From positions 88,929 through 152,928 of the forward strand of contig JAZLFR010000057.1 of assembly GCA_045615885.1 (NCBI GenBank): a DNA stretch of 64,000 nt, written 5' to 3'. Shown here piece by piece: positions 52,071 to 60,364 of this stretch. The notes under the pieces are model-generated. The model was not told the DNA's origin and ran no database searches. It was given only the letters and a program-made list of their open reading frames with translations. How positions within the stretch are numbered: position 1 is the first letter of the stretch; each line of letters starts with the position of its first letter. The position numbers and the translations under genes are program-made. This DNA comes from UBA1765 sp045615885 (lineage in GTDB: Bacteria; Fibrobacterota; Fibrobacteria; Fibrobacterales; Fibrobacteraceae).

Positions 52071-53336
52071 ATGGAGAATCTTGCCCGATATAAAATTTGT
52101 ACTGAAAAAGCTGACTGGTGTGGAATCTGCGAGATTAACGGAGTAAACTTTGATTCTTTTGGTACAAATAAGGAATTTGCAGCGCTGTCCAACTATTTGG
52201 AGCCTGGCGAAGTCGTATTCGCGCTTGTATCGGGTTTGATGAAGCAGACCATTACATCAAACACCTTTGATGGTGGCTTAAACACTTGGCTTGTTGTTTT
52301 AACTTCGGAAAGATTTCTGTTCCTGGATGCCGCCCTGCTAACTTCGTCCATAGACACGCAAAGTGTCCGTTTAAACAAGGTTCAGGCAATTTCCGCCTCT
52401 CAAGGGTTTGCCCTTGGCAAAATTTCCATTGATTTAGGCAGTCGATTAATAACAATTGATAACTGCACGAAGGAATCCGTGAAGGTTATGGCGGATCTGG
52501 CTAATAAATGGCTTAAAGATCTGGAAAACGGAGTGAAAATCCCCGAAGATTCTCCAGAAATGGAGGCTTTTAAGAAAAAGGCGAGTGACACCAATATGGT
52601 CCGGCCTCCCATCGCTCCTTCAAAAACTGCTAATCGAACTGCAGCAGCTCTTGTTTCAGCAATCTTAGGATGGTCTGGTCTTCATAGTTACATTTGGGGA
52701 AAGTGGCAGGTTGGCTGGATAAAGGGAATTCTATCAGCAGCATCGTACCATTTGTGGACTAGAGAGTTCTATACGCTTTCCGCATTGCTGATGTTTATCG
52801 TGGTTATTTGGATTCTGATTGATTTGATTCACATATATGACGGATCTTTCTTCTCGGACGCAGAACCGTTGCCAATGGCCAACGGATTACAAGGCTTTCT
52901 TTCCCTGGCTTACCTTATTCTAGTTGTTTGTTCTGGATACAGTGTCGTTACGAACTTTATTGACTCTCGAAAAAAAGACAATGGCAAACTAGCCAGCATT
53001 CGTGAAATAGTTGATATGTATAACAAGAACGAAACTGCTGCTGAAAAAAGTTTTGATGGCCCAATGTTTACGATCGCAGGATCAATTAGGTCGGTTGAGG
53101 AAAATCCCTTTTGGGGAGATTATACCGTAAAATTTGATGGGCTTGGTCCCTTTAACATTTTCAATCTAGGTAGCAAGGTTACGGAGATTGAGCTAACGTT
53201 TCCCAAAAAGCAGAAAGATGATTTACTTAAGGTCCGCAAAGGCGATGTGATCGCAGCAACTTGTATCGGCCGCGGCCTGTCTGTTGGTACTTATTCTGCA
53301 AATCGCTGTAAGCTTAAAGCCGTAAAACGGAAATAG
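52071..53336 (+). CDS. Membrane protein with PH-like, TM2 and OB-fold (tRNA_anti-like) domains
   Basis: 421 residues. Residues about 35-155 resemble a bacterial PH domain (GGLNTWLVVLTSERFLFLDA). About 190-225 look like a TM2 module (AAALVSAILGWSGLHSYIWGKWQVGWIKGIL). Two further membrane segments follow (LSALLMFIVVIWILIDLIHIYDG; GFLSLAYLILVVCSGYSVV). The C-terminal 110 residues (MFTIAGSIRSVEENPFWGDYTVKFDG...VRKGDVIAATCIGRG) match the OB-fold tRNA_anti-like group. The role is unknown; the architecture suggests a membrane sensor or scaffold. First of a three-gene operon (gaps 4 and 3 nt). Confidence 0.7.
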   Translation: MENLARYKICTEKADWCGICEINGVNFDSFGTNKEFAALSNYLEPGEVVFALVSGLMKQTITSNTFDGGLNTWLVVLTSERFLFLDAALLTSSIDTQSVRLNKVQAISASQGFALGKISIDLGSRLITIDNCTKESVKVMADLANKWLKDLENGVKIPEDSPEMEAFKKKASDTNMVRPPIAPSKTANRTAAALVSAILGWSGLHSYIWGKWQVGWIKGILSAASYHLWTREFYTLSALLMFIVVIWILIDLIHIYDGSFFSDAEPLPMANGLQGFLSLAYLILVVCSGYSVVTNFIDSRKKDNGKLASIREIVDMYNKNETAAEKSFDGPMFTIAGSIRSVEENPFWGDYTVKFDGLGPFNIFNLGSKVTEIELTFPKKQKDDLLKVRKGDVIAATCIGRGLSVGTYSANRCKLKAVKRK

Positions 53337-53340
53337 AAAG

Positions 53341-54108
53341 ATGCCTACAAAAGAAAAATTCCCGATATCCCATGTTCTTGTTGATTGTGAAAATGTAGGC
53401 CTAAATGGCTTGCTTGATTTGATTGTCAAAACAGACGGTAACCCGGTCAAGTTTGTGCTATTTCACAACGCAACAAATAAGCTAAAAGACATTCCTTTGG
53501 ATAATCTTAAAGACATTGGATATGCAATTAGCGAAGGTCGCCTGGAGACTATCGCCTTGACCATTCCCGAAGACATGACCAAGAAACAGGCGGAAAATGC
53601 ACTGGACTTCTATATCGCATTCTACATGGGCCAGGTCATGCCTCATGAACCATTCAACAGCCATTGCGTGATTCTATCAAAGGATCGCGATTACGATCCG
53701 CTAGTTCTGCATGTACAAAAGGAATTTGATGCAAGTCGTTGCGAACGTCTAACATCATACGAAGACTTGGCAAAACGTCTTGGTGTGACTTTGAAAAAGG
53801 AAGAGTCGCCAAAGCCAACCATTCCCGCTAAGAAGGAAGTTAAAGTTCCTGTTCAAAAAGTAGAAGCGAAAGCAAAGGCGTCAAACCAGGTTTCCTTTGA
53901 TGTAGCCGAGGCTGTCACGAAGGCAAAAAAGTTACTGAAAGGTATCAAGAAAAATCCACCGACAACAAAGACCAAGTTGCAGCATTCCTTGAAAAGTTGG
54001 TTCAGTGCGGAAAAGGTTTCAGACGCAGAAGTCCAACAGCTCATAGAAGCGTTGCATACAGCCAAAGTGCTAACGATCGCTGCAGACGGCAAGAAGATAT
54101 CTTACTAA
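53341..54108 (+). CDS. NYN/PIN-domain ribonuclease-like protein
   Basis: 255 residues. The N-terminal 150 residues read as a PIN-like NYN domain: HVLVDCENVGLNGLLDL (first acidic pair), KQAENALDFYIAFYMGQ (second), CVILSKDRDYDPLVLHV (third). These acids form the metal site of NYN nucleases. A charged linker (KPTIPAKKEVKVPVQKVEAKAKA) and an about 65-residue helical C-terminus (TKLQHSLKSWFSAEKVSDAEVQQLIEALHTAKVLTIAADGKKI) resembling a winged helix follow. Likely an RNase acting in the cytoplasm. Coupled with the membrane protein upstream and the lipoprotein downstream. Confidence 0.75.
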   Translation: MPTKEKFPISHVLVDCENVGLNGLLDLIVKTDGNPVKFVLFHNATNKLKDIPLDNLKDIGYAISEGRLETIALTIPEDMTKKQAENALDFYIAFYMGQVMPHEPFNSHCVILSKDRDYDPLVLHVQKEFDASRCERLTSYEDLAKRLGVTLKKEESPKPTIPAKKEVKVPVQKVEAKAKASNQVSFDVAEAVTKAKKLLKGIKKNPPTTKTKLQHSLKSWFSAEKVSDAEVQQLIEALHTAKVLTIAADGKKISY

Positions 54109-54111
54109 CCA

Positions 54112-55443
54112 ATGAAACGAATTCTCTTTTGCCTTCTTTTCCTTTTCTTAATGGCTTCCTGCTCCAACGACATAAAGATGGATCAGGACATTTTGGCGTT
54201 CCATATTTACAGCCAAACGCCCATTGATTTGGATTCTGAAAACAAGGAAAACGTGGCATTGCTTTCGAAATCCTTCGGCATGGAAGAATCGGAAGTCAAG
54301 GAAATTCAAAAGCACATATTATCGAAAAGGAGTGGAAGTGCCTTGCGATGGAGTTTTCGCTCCGTGCTTGAAGATAAGGTGAAAGAACTGTCAGGAGAGA
54401 CGGAAAAGAAAGCCTCGGAAAATTTCGTTGTCAATGTTTTGGCGCCTTACTTGAACTTGTTGGCCCGAAATGAGTTGCCTTCTGTTGGACTAGAATCTCA
54501 CGAATTTCAAAACAAAATTTGCGCTTTGTACGCCAAGTTCTTTCCAGAAAAATTCAAGAATTCCCTGGATATGTTTATTGGCGATGTTCGCTTTTATTTT
54601 GATGGCGGAACTTCTTCCGTCAAACACTTGCATGCCCTAAACGAAAATCTTCTAAAGTACGGTTACTATGTTGATTTTGAAAAGCAGGGTTCGTCCAACA
54701 TTTTGAAAGTTCAAGATGAATTGCTTCCCGAAACGAAATACAAGAAGTCTTCTGTAAAAGTTCTCAATCTGAAAAGATTTATTCCGGGATTGCTACCGCC
54801 AAAAGGTGGTTATTACACCATAGGAAGCAATATTGTGATCGTCCTTGATGACATGATTAACCATGAGGCGGAAGAACTTTCTGCTGAATTAAAAGAGGAT
54901 TATTTCAAAAAATACACTGACCACCGTTTTGAAAAATTCTGGAAAGCAATCGGCCTTGATTTGAATCTGATGAAGGCCAATCAAATCTATAAAGAACTTG
55001 TGAAACGAGATTTTGAAAACAAGAAATTTCCTTACATAAAGGCGGTCTGCCAAATGGGAGTCGCCATCCATGAAGCGAAGCATTTAGTGGATAATATCGA
55101 GCATCCAGAACTGACGTTGAATATTGATCACGAGTTTACTGCCCATGTGACGGAAGCTATCTACAGTCCAGCAACCTACGCAACACTTTTCTCGGCGATA
55201 AACAGAATGCAAAACTACGCAATGTTCAACCGAGTTTCTGAATTGAATCAAACGACTAAAAAACTGTGGGAATTGGCAATCCGCTCTTTTGACGATCAAT
55301 CCTACACGAGAGAAAATTTACGTTCCGATTTGCTAAGGCTTTATGAGAATTATCGAACGATTCGTGAACACGCAAGTTTTGGATTTCTGGATGCTTTTGA
55401 GAATACTGTTGTAAGCGGATTAAATCAATTTTATCAAAAATAA
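54112..55443 (+). CDS. Lipoprotein with HExxH zinc-protease motif
   Basis: 443 residues. Signal peptide and lipobox MASC (about 19). At about residue 319 GVAIHEAKHLVDNIEH contains HExxH (HEAKH) and, some 20 residues on, DHEFTAHVTEAI supplies a possible third ligand, as in gluzincin-type metallopeptidases. The rest is mostly helical with acidic/basic stretches; I recognise no family. It is exported while its operon partners are a membrane protein and a cytosolic nuclease, an unusual grouping. Operon end; no terminator seen directly after it. Confidence 0.65.
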   Translation: MKRILFCLLFLFLMASCSNDIKMDQDILAFHIYSQTPIDLDSENKENVALLSKSFGMEESEVKEIQKHILSKRSGSALRWSFRSVLEDKVKELSGETEKKASENFVVNVLAPYLNLLARNELPSVGLESHEFQNKICALYAKFFPEKFKNSLDMFIGDVRFYFDGGTSSVKHLHALNENLLKYGYYVDFEKQGSSNILKVQDELLPETKYKKSSVKVLNLKRFIPGLLPPKGGYYTIGSNIVIVLDDMINHEAEELSAELKEDYFKKYTDHRFEKFWKAIGLDLNLMKANQIYKELVKRDFENKKFPYIKAVCQMGVAIHEAKHLVDNIEHPELTLNIDHEFTAHVTEAIYSPATYATLFSAINRMQNYAMFNRVSELNQTTKKLWELAIRSFDDQSYTRENLRSDLLRLYENYRTIREHASFGFLDAFENTVVSGLNQFYQK

Positions 55444-55483
55444 TTGAAGACATTTTTTTTGATCGTATTCGTCTATGATTATT

Positions 55484-55727
55484 CGCGTTAGGGATGGAAG
55501 CCCGTAGGGTTTGGACTCGCGCGCCCCTTGATTTGTGCAGTTGCCTGGAGCGCGAGGCTGAACGGACGGGGAGCGGAGCGAGCCGATAACGCGACAGCCC
55601 GACCCCGGCGGCGGTTCTGTTGTGCGTTTCCCGGGAGCCGGGGGAACGCCCCAAAATGGAGTGCAACACGAACACTGTTCGTACTGCCGAGACGCATGGG
55701 AGTGCGCTTGCACCACGCCTAAATGTC
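55484..55727 (+). repeat. GC-rich dispersed repeat, copy R2 with tail
   Basis: Core 55484-55662 matches R1 in reverse orientation (GGGATGGAAGCCCGTA, GGACTCGCGCG, AGCGCGAGGCTGAACG, GCCCGACCCCGGC, GGGGGAACGCCCC). The tail from 55613 matches R3 after the Fic gene. The design resembles GC-rich repeats I recall from Bacteroidota and Fibrobacterota intergenic regions. Confidence 0.75.
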
Positions 55728-55745
55728 AAATGTAGGAAGAGTTTA

Positions 55746-55751
55746 TATATT
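55746..55751 (+). promoter_or_regulatory. -10 box of the Fic gene, predicted leaderless
   Basis: TATATT ends 7 nt before the ATG at 55759; a weak -35 (ATGTCA) lies 17 nt upstream. No Shine-Dalgarno is present. Confidence 0.5.
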
Positions 55752-55758
55752 TTGACTC

Positions 55759-56766
55759 ATGAGTTCCCTAGCTTCATTAATCGCTCGTTATCGCGAACTT
55801 GGAATCGATGGTCAGATAGACTACAAAAAGTTTTATCTGTATTCCATCATTACGCATTCCACGGCAATCGAAGGATCCACGGTCACTGAAATCGAAAATC
55901 AGTTGCTTTTTGACAAGGGTATCAGCGCCAGGGGCCGCACCATTGCAGAACAGATGATGAATCTCGACCTAAAGGTTGCTTACGAAAAAAGCATCGAGTT
56001 CGCTAAGGGTGGTGAAAAAATTTCCATTGAAATGTTGAGGCAACTTTCAGCCCTTGTTATGAAAAATACGGGTAGCGAGTACAATACCGCGCTGGGCAGT
56101 TTTTCGTCGGCTAAAGGCGATTTGCGGCTGCTGAATGTGTCGGCGGGAATTGGCGGACGCTCCTATATGAGTTTCAGCAAAGTGCCCATGAAGCTGGAAG
56201 AGTTTTGCAACGAACTGAATGAACGCAGAAGCAAGGCCGGCAGACTCGATATCGACTCTCTCTATAGGATGAGTTTCGAAGCTCACTATGGGCTGGTGAC
56301 GATTCATCCGTGGGCCGACGGCAACGGTCGCATGGCCCGATTGCTGATGAATCAGGTGCAGTTCGAAAACAACCTGGTTCCAATGCGGGTTCTCAAAGAA
56401 GACAAGGAAGAATATGTCAAGAGCCTTGCACTGTCCCAGGAACAATCTGACTCCAGTTTTTTTGTAGAGTTTATGATGAATTCCATGGCAAGGAACCTTG
56501 AAAATGAAATCCAGGCCTTTCTTCGTACCACGGAAATGGGGGGAGAAAGTCCCGAAATGGGGGGAGAAAACGGAAAACGGGGGGAGAAAACCAGTTTGCA
56601 GATTCTTTCTACCCTAAGGAACAACCCCCGAATGACCACAGCGGAACTGGCCTCTGTTGTCGGAATATCTCCGAAAGCGGTGGAAAAGCAAATCGCAAGA
56701 CTCAAGAAGGGCGGAAAACTCCTGCGTATCGGCCCCGACAAGGGCGGTTACTGGGAAGTGCCTTAG
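55759..56766 (+). CDS. Fic-domain protein with C-terminal winged helix
   Basis: 335 residues. An N-terminal inhibitory-type helix motif (STAIEGS, (S/T)xxxE(G/N)) lies at about residue 37, the Fic motif is HPWADGNGRMARLL at about 178 (consensus HPFxDGNGRxxR; F replaced by W), and a winged helix (TSLQILSTLRNNPRMTTAELASVVGISPKAVEKQIARLKKGGKLLRIGPDKGGYW) ends it. Fic enzymes transfer AMP or other groups from nucleotides to hydroxyls of targets. The internal inhibitory motif suggests self-control. Between two related GC-rich repeats; no antitoxin gene adjoins. Confidence 0.9.
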   Translation: MSSLASLIARYRELGIDGQIDYKKFYLYSIITHSTAIEGSTVTEIENQLLFDKGISARGRTIAEQMMNLDLKVAYEKSIEFAKGGEKISIEMLRQLSALVMKNTGSEYNTALGSFSSAKGDLRLLNVSAGIGGRSYMSFSKVPMKLEEFCNELNERRSKAGRLDIDSLYRMSFEAHYGLVTIHPWADGNGRMARLLMNQVQFENNLVPMRVLKEDKEEYVKSLALSQEQSDSSFFVEFMMNSMARNLENEIQAFLRTTEMGGESPEMGGENGKRGEKTSLQILSTLRNNPRMTTAELASVVGISPKAVEKQIARLKKGGKLLRIGPDKGGYWEVP

Positions 56767-56768
56767 AC

Positions 56769-56853
56769 GGTTCTGTTGCGCGTGTCCCGGGAGCCGGGGG
56801 AACGCCCAAAAATGGAGACGCGTGGGAGTGTGTTTGCGCCTCGTCTAAATTCC
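56769..56853 (+). repeat. GC-rich dispersed repeat, copy R3 (tail only)
   Basis: Begins GGTTCTGTTGCGCGTGTCCC directly after the Fic stop and matches the R2 tail (55613-55727), lacking 27 nt of it. It gives the Fic gene flanking direct repeats. Confidence 0.75.
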
Positions 56854-57052
56854 ATATCTTGACGGGCGTTTGGTTTTTGTATAGATTTGTTTTGTATTCG
56901 CAATCCGGCTTGCGAGCCGGAAGTTAAACTATCAGCCTGACAGTCGCGGCGTCTCCCTTTTGGTTTTTGCCGCAGGGTACCTGGGTAAGCGCTACCCGGC
57001 TAGGTGACACAAGGTGTCTTTGCAGCGTTGAGCACCACTTAGGAGTAAAAAA

Positions 57053-57127
57053 GTGGTGGACAATCTTCCTTCTTCTTTGTACGAGGGCATTCGCTCTGTT
57101 CTTTCTGATGCACGCAAGGTCGCATAA
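57053..57127 (+). pseudogene. 5' fragment of a DUF1016/YhcG-type nuclease gene
   Basis: GTG at 57053 after AGGAG opens a 24-codon frame (MVDNLPSSLYEGIRSVLSD...) matching the N-terminus of DUF1016/YhcG proteins, then stops. The upstream 56880-57050 stretch holds hairpins CCGGCT/AGCCGG, GGGTA/TACCC, GACAC/GTGTC and CACCACTT/AAGTGGTG, the last placing AGGAG in its loop. Confidence 0.5.
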
Positions 57128-57141
57128 AAAAATCAAACCCT

Positions 57142-57170
57142 TTGACAATGCCCCCTTAAAATCTTATATT
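57142..57170 (+). promoter_or_regulatory. Near-consensus sigma70 promoter before the 40-residue gene
   Basis: TTGACA (57142-57147), 17-nt spacer, TATATT (57165-57170). The predicted leader is about 11 nt. Confidence 0.75.
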
Positions 57171-57188
57171 ACGGATGAGAACAACGCC

Positions 57189-57311
57189 ATGAAGCAGTTT
57201 ACTACATCCGAAGCAAAGAAACTTTTGAAGGATATTCTTGCCGAAAAGAAACAGCGGGCAGAATACTTCAAGGCCAATGGTACTTTGAAGGGCTTTGTCC
57301 CGGCAAAGTAG
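57189..57311 (+). CDS. Small protein of 40 residues
   Basis: Begins MKQFTTSEAKKLLKDILAEK and ends GTLKGFVPAK. It is lysine-rich and helical. A near-perfect promoter ends 18 nt upstream; the Shine-Dalgarno is weak (GATGAGA). I prefer the internal ATG at 57189 to a much longer upstream reading, because the promoter lies between. A fragment of another gene follows 8 nt later. Function unknown; it may be a small partner or antitoxin-like protein. Confidence 0.55.
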   Translation: MKQFTTSEAKKLLKDILAEKKQRAEYFKANGTLKGFVPAK

Positions 57312-57319
57312 TTTTTTGT

Positions 57320-57604
57320 GATTTTGTTTCGATCATTCGAAACTTCCTGGACAAATTCGACAGTGCCTTAGTTGCGTTCATCGACACATCGACCGACAGT
57401 AAGGGGCGGGCAAGACACAGTTTTTTTCAGTCCTGGTTCCGTATGTATGGCGAAAATGAATTTTCCATCACCCCAAGAGAAATTTTCTTTAGCGAAACAG
57501 AGTCGTATTCGTTCTTGATTATCCGCAAGTCTTATGCAAATGCAGACTCCATAATCGAGGCTTTTGATAACTTTATCAAGCTGGCCAATGAGGCTGATGA
57601 TTAG
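57320..57604 (+). pseudogene. C-terminal fragment of a DUF6169-like protein
   Basis: A frame with no usable start reads DFVSIIRNFLDKFDSALVAFIDTSTDSKGRARHSFFQSWFRMYGENEFSITPREIFFSETESYSFLIIRKSYANADSIIEAFDNFIKLANEADD-stop(57602). The pattern LVAFIDTSTDSKGRARH...WF followed by a two-strand end and a C-terminal helix resembles DUF6169 proteins, whose N-terminal half is missing. The frame stays open upstream to 57179 but without ATG. Either a truncated gene or one starting at a non-standard codon. Confidence 0.5.
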
Positions 57605-57690
57605 TAGTTCGCGTTTAATCACTAAAATTTTATTTCGTCATTATGCAAGAACACTTTCTTACCTCAAATCGTAACTTCTAAACCAAAATT

Positions 57691-59382
57691 CTATTCCTTG
57701 TCCTTTATGCATCGGACAGGATTCATGTTGGCCTTGAGGCTTCCTTCAAAAAGGAAGGCGTTGTCGCCATCAAGATGCATGTAAAGCGTTGTGGCTTTAA
57801 TCTTTTGATGACCTTCATTTGTCCACAAATTGGTGATTGCACCTTCACTTTGAATCTTGTTGCTTAGATTGTAGAAGTTTCCCGTGGCCTTGGCCGAAAA
57901 ACCGTAATCATCTGTACCTTCGTGATCTAACCAGGAATCCGTGGATTTCAGGTAACGTGCCGCAGTTTTCTCTCCGCCCACATACGCAAGGAGTAGCCCA
58001 TACTCGTCGGGGCTAGGCAAGTGCCATCCGCTGGGACAAACGACCATGGCGGCGTCCCAATTGTAGTACTGGCCATACTTGTGAAGTCCGACTGTCAACG
58101 AATCGTTGCAGAAACTGGAGGGCAGTTCTGTTCCTGTGGTGTCGCAATATGTGTAATCTAAATTCTCTGCCATCCATATCTGACGTCCGATGGTGACTGC
58201 GACATAGGACTTTCCATCCCGTTCATCTATAAAGGATCCTTTTTTCACTGTTGTCGGGTCTATTGCTTTTACGGAATCGTAAGAGACTCTTTCGGGCGTG
58301 AAATACTGTTCGTACCAGACGAAACCGCCTTCATAAATCATAGGGTTTTCCATGCATGTCCAGTAGGTGTAGCGGGAAGAATCCACCATCACTTTTCCTT
58401 GATTCTTTTCATCGCAAATGCAACTTTTTATATTGTGAACCGAACAGGATTCCTGGCTCTTGCTGAAAGAAGTGTCTTTTACGCAGCGGATCGAAAATGC
58501 GTAACTTTTTTCTTGATCAAGGAGTCCCGCATATTCATAGTCGTAGTAGAAGTACAATGTGATGGCTCCGCTCATCACTTCTGTGGAACCCCAGAATACT
58601 GCACCCAAACTATCAAAAGAACCATTTTCAAATCTTATGCCGGAAGGCAATACATTGAATCCGATGGCGTCGCTTCCGTTTCCGTCATTGTACCAGCCGC
58701 TTTGCGATTTTAGTGTAACGCCTGCTGTAGCGTAGCCACCTACATCAATAATGAAATTTGCAAGTTGATCGTAATCGGGTAGGTGCCAGCCGTCGGGACA
58801 AATCCCTTGAACCTTATCGGGCCAAGACTGTACGCAGTTTCTTCCGTCTCCGCATTCTTGCGGATTTTCGCTATCCGTTGCAAATTTTACAGAGTCGATT
58901 GCCGCTGCCCAAGTGTAAAGGCGGCCGAATTTTTCACAATTGTCGGGACTGTTGTCATAACACCAGCTTTTTCCTTTTAGGCTAGGTGTCTTTAGACTGT
59001 CGGCGTAATTCAAATTTTCTGCCATCCACCATGTGTTCTTGACTTTTACGGTTTTGTAACTTTTCCCGTCGCGCTCGTCCAGTAAAGTTCCGTATATGCA
59101 GTTGTCTTCCGCTTCTGTTTTGCAGGAAATGACATCATCTTTTTCTGAACTGCTTGATGTTACACTAGAAGAACTGTTCGTTACAGAACTACTTGATTCA
59201 ACCTTTGCTGAGGATAGTTCTACATTCAGGGAGTCTTGGGAAGACGAACTTTGGATGGAACTTGAAGATTTGGAACTGTCAATATCCCAATCAGAATCAT
59301 TGTCTGATGTGTTGTTGCTGGAGTCGTCGCTGCAGGACCAGATAAATAAAGAAATCAAACCAAGGAGAAAAATCTTTTTCAT
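57691..59382 (-). CDS. FISUMP lipoprotein 3
   Basis: 563 residues. Lipobox IWSC (about 17) then a serine/aspartate-rich linker (SSKSSSSIQSSSSQDS, SSSSVTSSSSEKDD) to about residue 80. Two FISUMP domains: DGKSYKTVKVKNTWWMAENLNYADSLKTPSLKGKSWCYDNSPDNCEKFGRLY...CPDGWHLPDYDQL (about 110-310) and DGKSYVAVTIGRQIWMAENLDYTYCDTTG...CPSGWHLPSPDEY (about 390-560). It lacks the extra domain of lipoproteins 1 and 2. Function unknown; cell-surface exposed. Confidence 0.88.
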   Translation of the reverse strand: MKKIFLLGLISLFIWSCSDDSSNNTSDNDSDWDIDSSKSSSSIQSSSSQDSLNVELSSAKVESSSSVTNSSSSVTSSSSEKDDVISCKTEAEDNCIYGTLLDERDGKSYKTVKVKNTWWMAENLNYADSLKTPSLKGKSWCYDNSPDNCEKFGRLYTWAAAIDSVKFATDSENPQECGDGRNCVQSWPDKVQGICPDGWHLPDYDQLANFIIDVGGYATAGVTLKSQSGWYNDGNGSDAIGFNVLPSGIRFENGSFDSLGAVFWGSTEVMSGAITLYFYYDYEYAGLLDQEKSYAFSIRCVKDTSFSKSQESCSVHNIKSCICDEKNQGKVMVDSSRYTYWTCMENPMIYEGGFVWYEQYFTPERVSYDSVKAIDPTTVKKGSFIDERDGKSYVAVTIGRQIWMAENLDYTYCDTTGTELPSSFCNDSLTVGLHKYGQYYNWDAAMVVCPSGWHLPSPDEYGLLLAYVGGEKTAARYLKSTDSWLDHEGTDDYGFSAKATGNFYNLSNKIQSEGAITNLWTNEGHQKIKATTLYMHLDGDNAFLFEGSLKANMNPVRCIKDKE

Positions 59383-59474
59383 AGTAGTGCGCTTGCAACC
59401 TTAAAACTTTCATAGAGCGGCAACATCAAGGTTTCTGTTCCTTCGACTTCGGAGAAGCCGGCGTTTTTCAAAGT

Positions 59475-60308
59475 CTATGGCTCCTCGGTTACATAATAAA
59501 TCATAGGGCGGGTAGGATAAATTACGATTTGTTCGCAGTAATTACGATCTGTTTGCGTTATTGGCAGCAACGGGTCTATAGGATATGGATCTGACACGCC
59601 AGAAGATGCTTCGCAATAATCAATGGAACCTCTGCTCGAGAACGAAGCCACCGCCATTTTGGGTAGCGACAAATAGTTAAAGCAAGATCTTATTAAAGTG
59701 TCCGAAATAAATACTGTTTGGTCTGGTTCATGGTAGTTCATTTGATATTGTTGATTTCTATTGCATTCAGTATCTATTTCCCTTAGATAGTATTCCATAT
59801 TTAAATAAAGGCAGTTGTCGCTGATCACGATACTGTCTTTTACTGTTTTTAAAAAATCAGACATGTTATACTGGACGTGAATTTCGTTCTTTTCTTTATC
59901 CTTAATGGTAAAATCAACAATCCCGTATTCGTCAGGCTCAATTAAAGCCATGGAGTCCAACTTATACGATTTGTCTTTTTTTTGCGTAATTTCAATACCA
60001 CTTAAGTCCGCGTCTGTATTATCAAATATCACCGATTTACTATCACAGCCAAAGTCTCCGCCAGGGCAGTAACTATATGTTAGTTTTGATTCTTCTAAAC
60101 CTATGAAGGACAATCCGCAGCGCAATTGATCTGTGCCGTTGTAATAACATTCTGGTTTAAATTGCAGTCGTTCCCCGTTGTTTAATAAAAACGGACCAGA
60201 AATTTTCACATTTGTAATTACAGTATTTCCTCCATAATCTGTTTCATAGCAGGCCTGCATAAAAAAACAGACTACCAAAAGCGATAAACCATTCAAAAAC
60301 CGAATCAT
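59475..60308 (-). CDS. Lipoprotein of unknown function
   Basis: 277 residues from the ATG at 60308, with lipobox FMQAC (about 20). The mature part is beta-rich with many aspartates (DADLSGIEITQKKDKSYKLDSMALIEPDEYGIVDFTIKDKEKNEIHV), suggesting Ig-like sandwich folds. No catalytic motif or family is recognised. It follows the FISUMP lipoprotein 3 gene on the same strand with 92 nt between. Confidence 0.55.
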   Translation of the reverse strand: MIRFLNGLSLLVVCFFMQACYETDYGGNTVITNVKISGPFLLNNGERLQFKPECYYNGTDQLRCGLSFIGLEESKLTYSYCPGGDFGCDSKSVIFDNTDADLSGIEITQKKDKSYKLDSMALIEPDEYGIVDFTIKDKEKNEIHVQYNMSDFLKTVKDSIVISDNCLYLNMEYYLREIDTECNRNQQYQMNYHEPDQTVFISDTLIRSCFNYLSLPKMAVASFSSRGSIDYCEASSGVSDPYPIDPLLPITQTDRNYCEQIVIYPTRPMIYYVTEEP

Positions 60309-60364
60309 AAAAATACCCAAAAAATAAAGTTTCTCTCTTATAGAGAACGCTTCACTAATATACT

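Noticed and set aside
55759..56766. Fic toxin with adjacent antitoxin gene
   Set aside because: The inhibitory helix motif is inside the protein itself and no small partner gene adjoins it.
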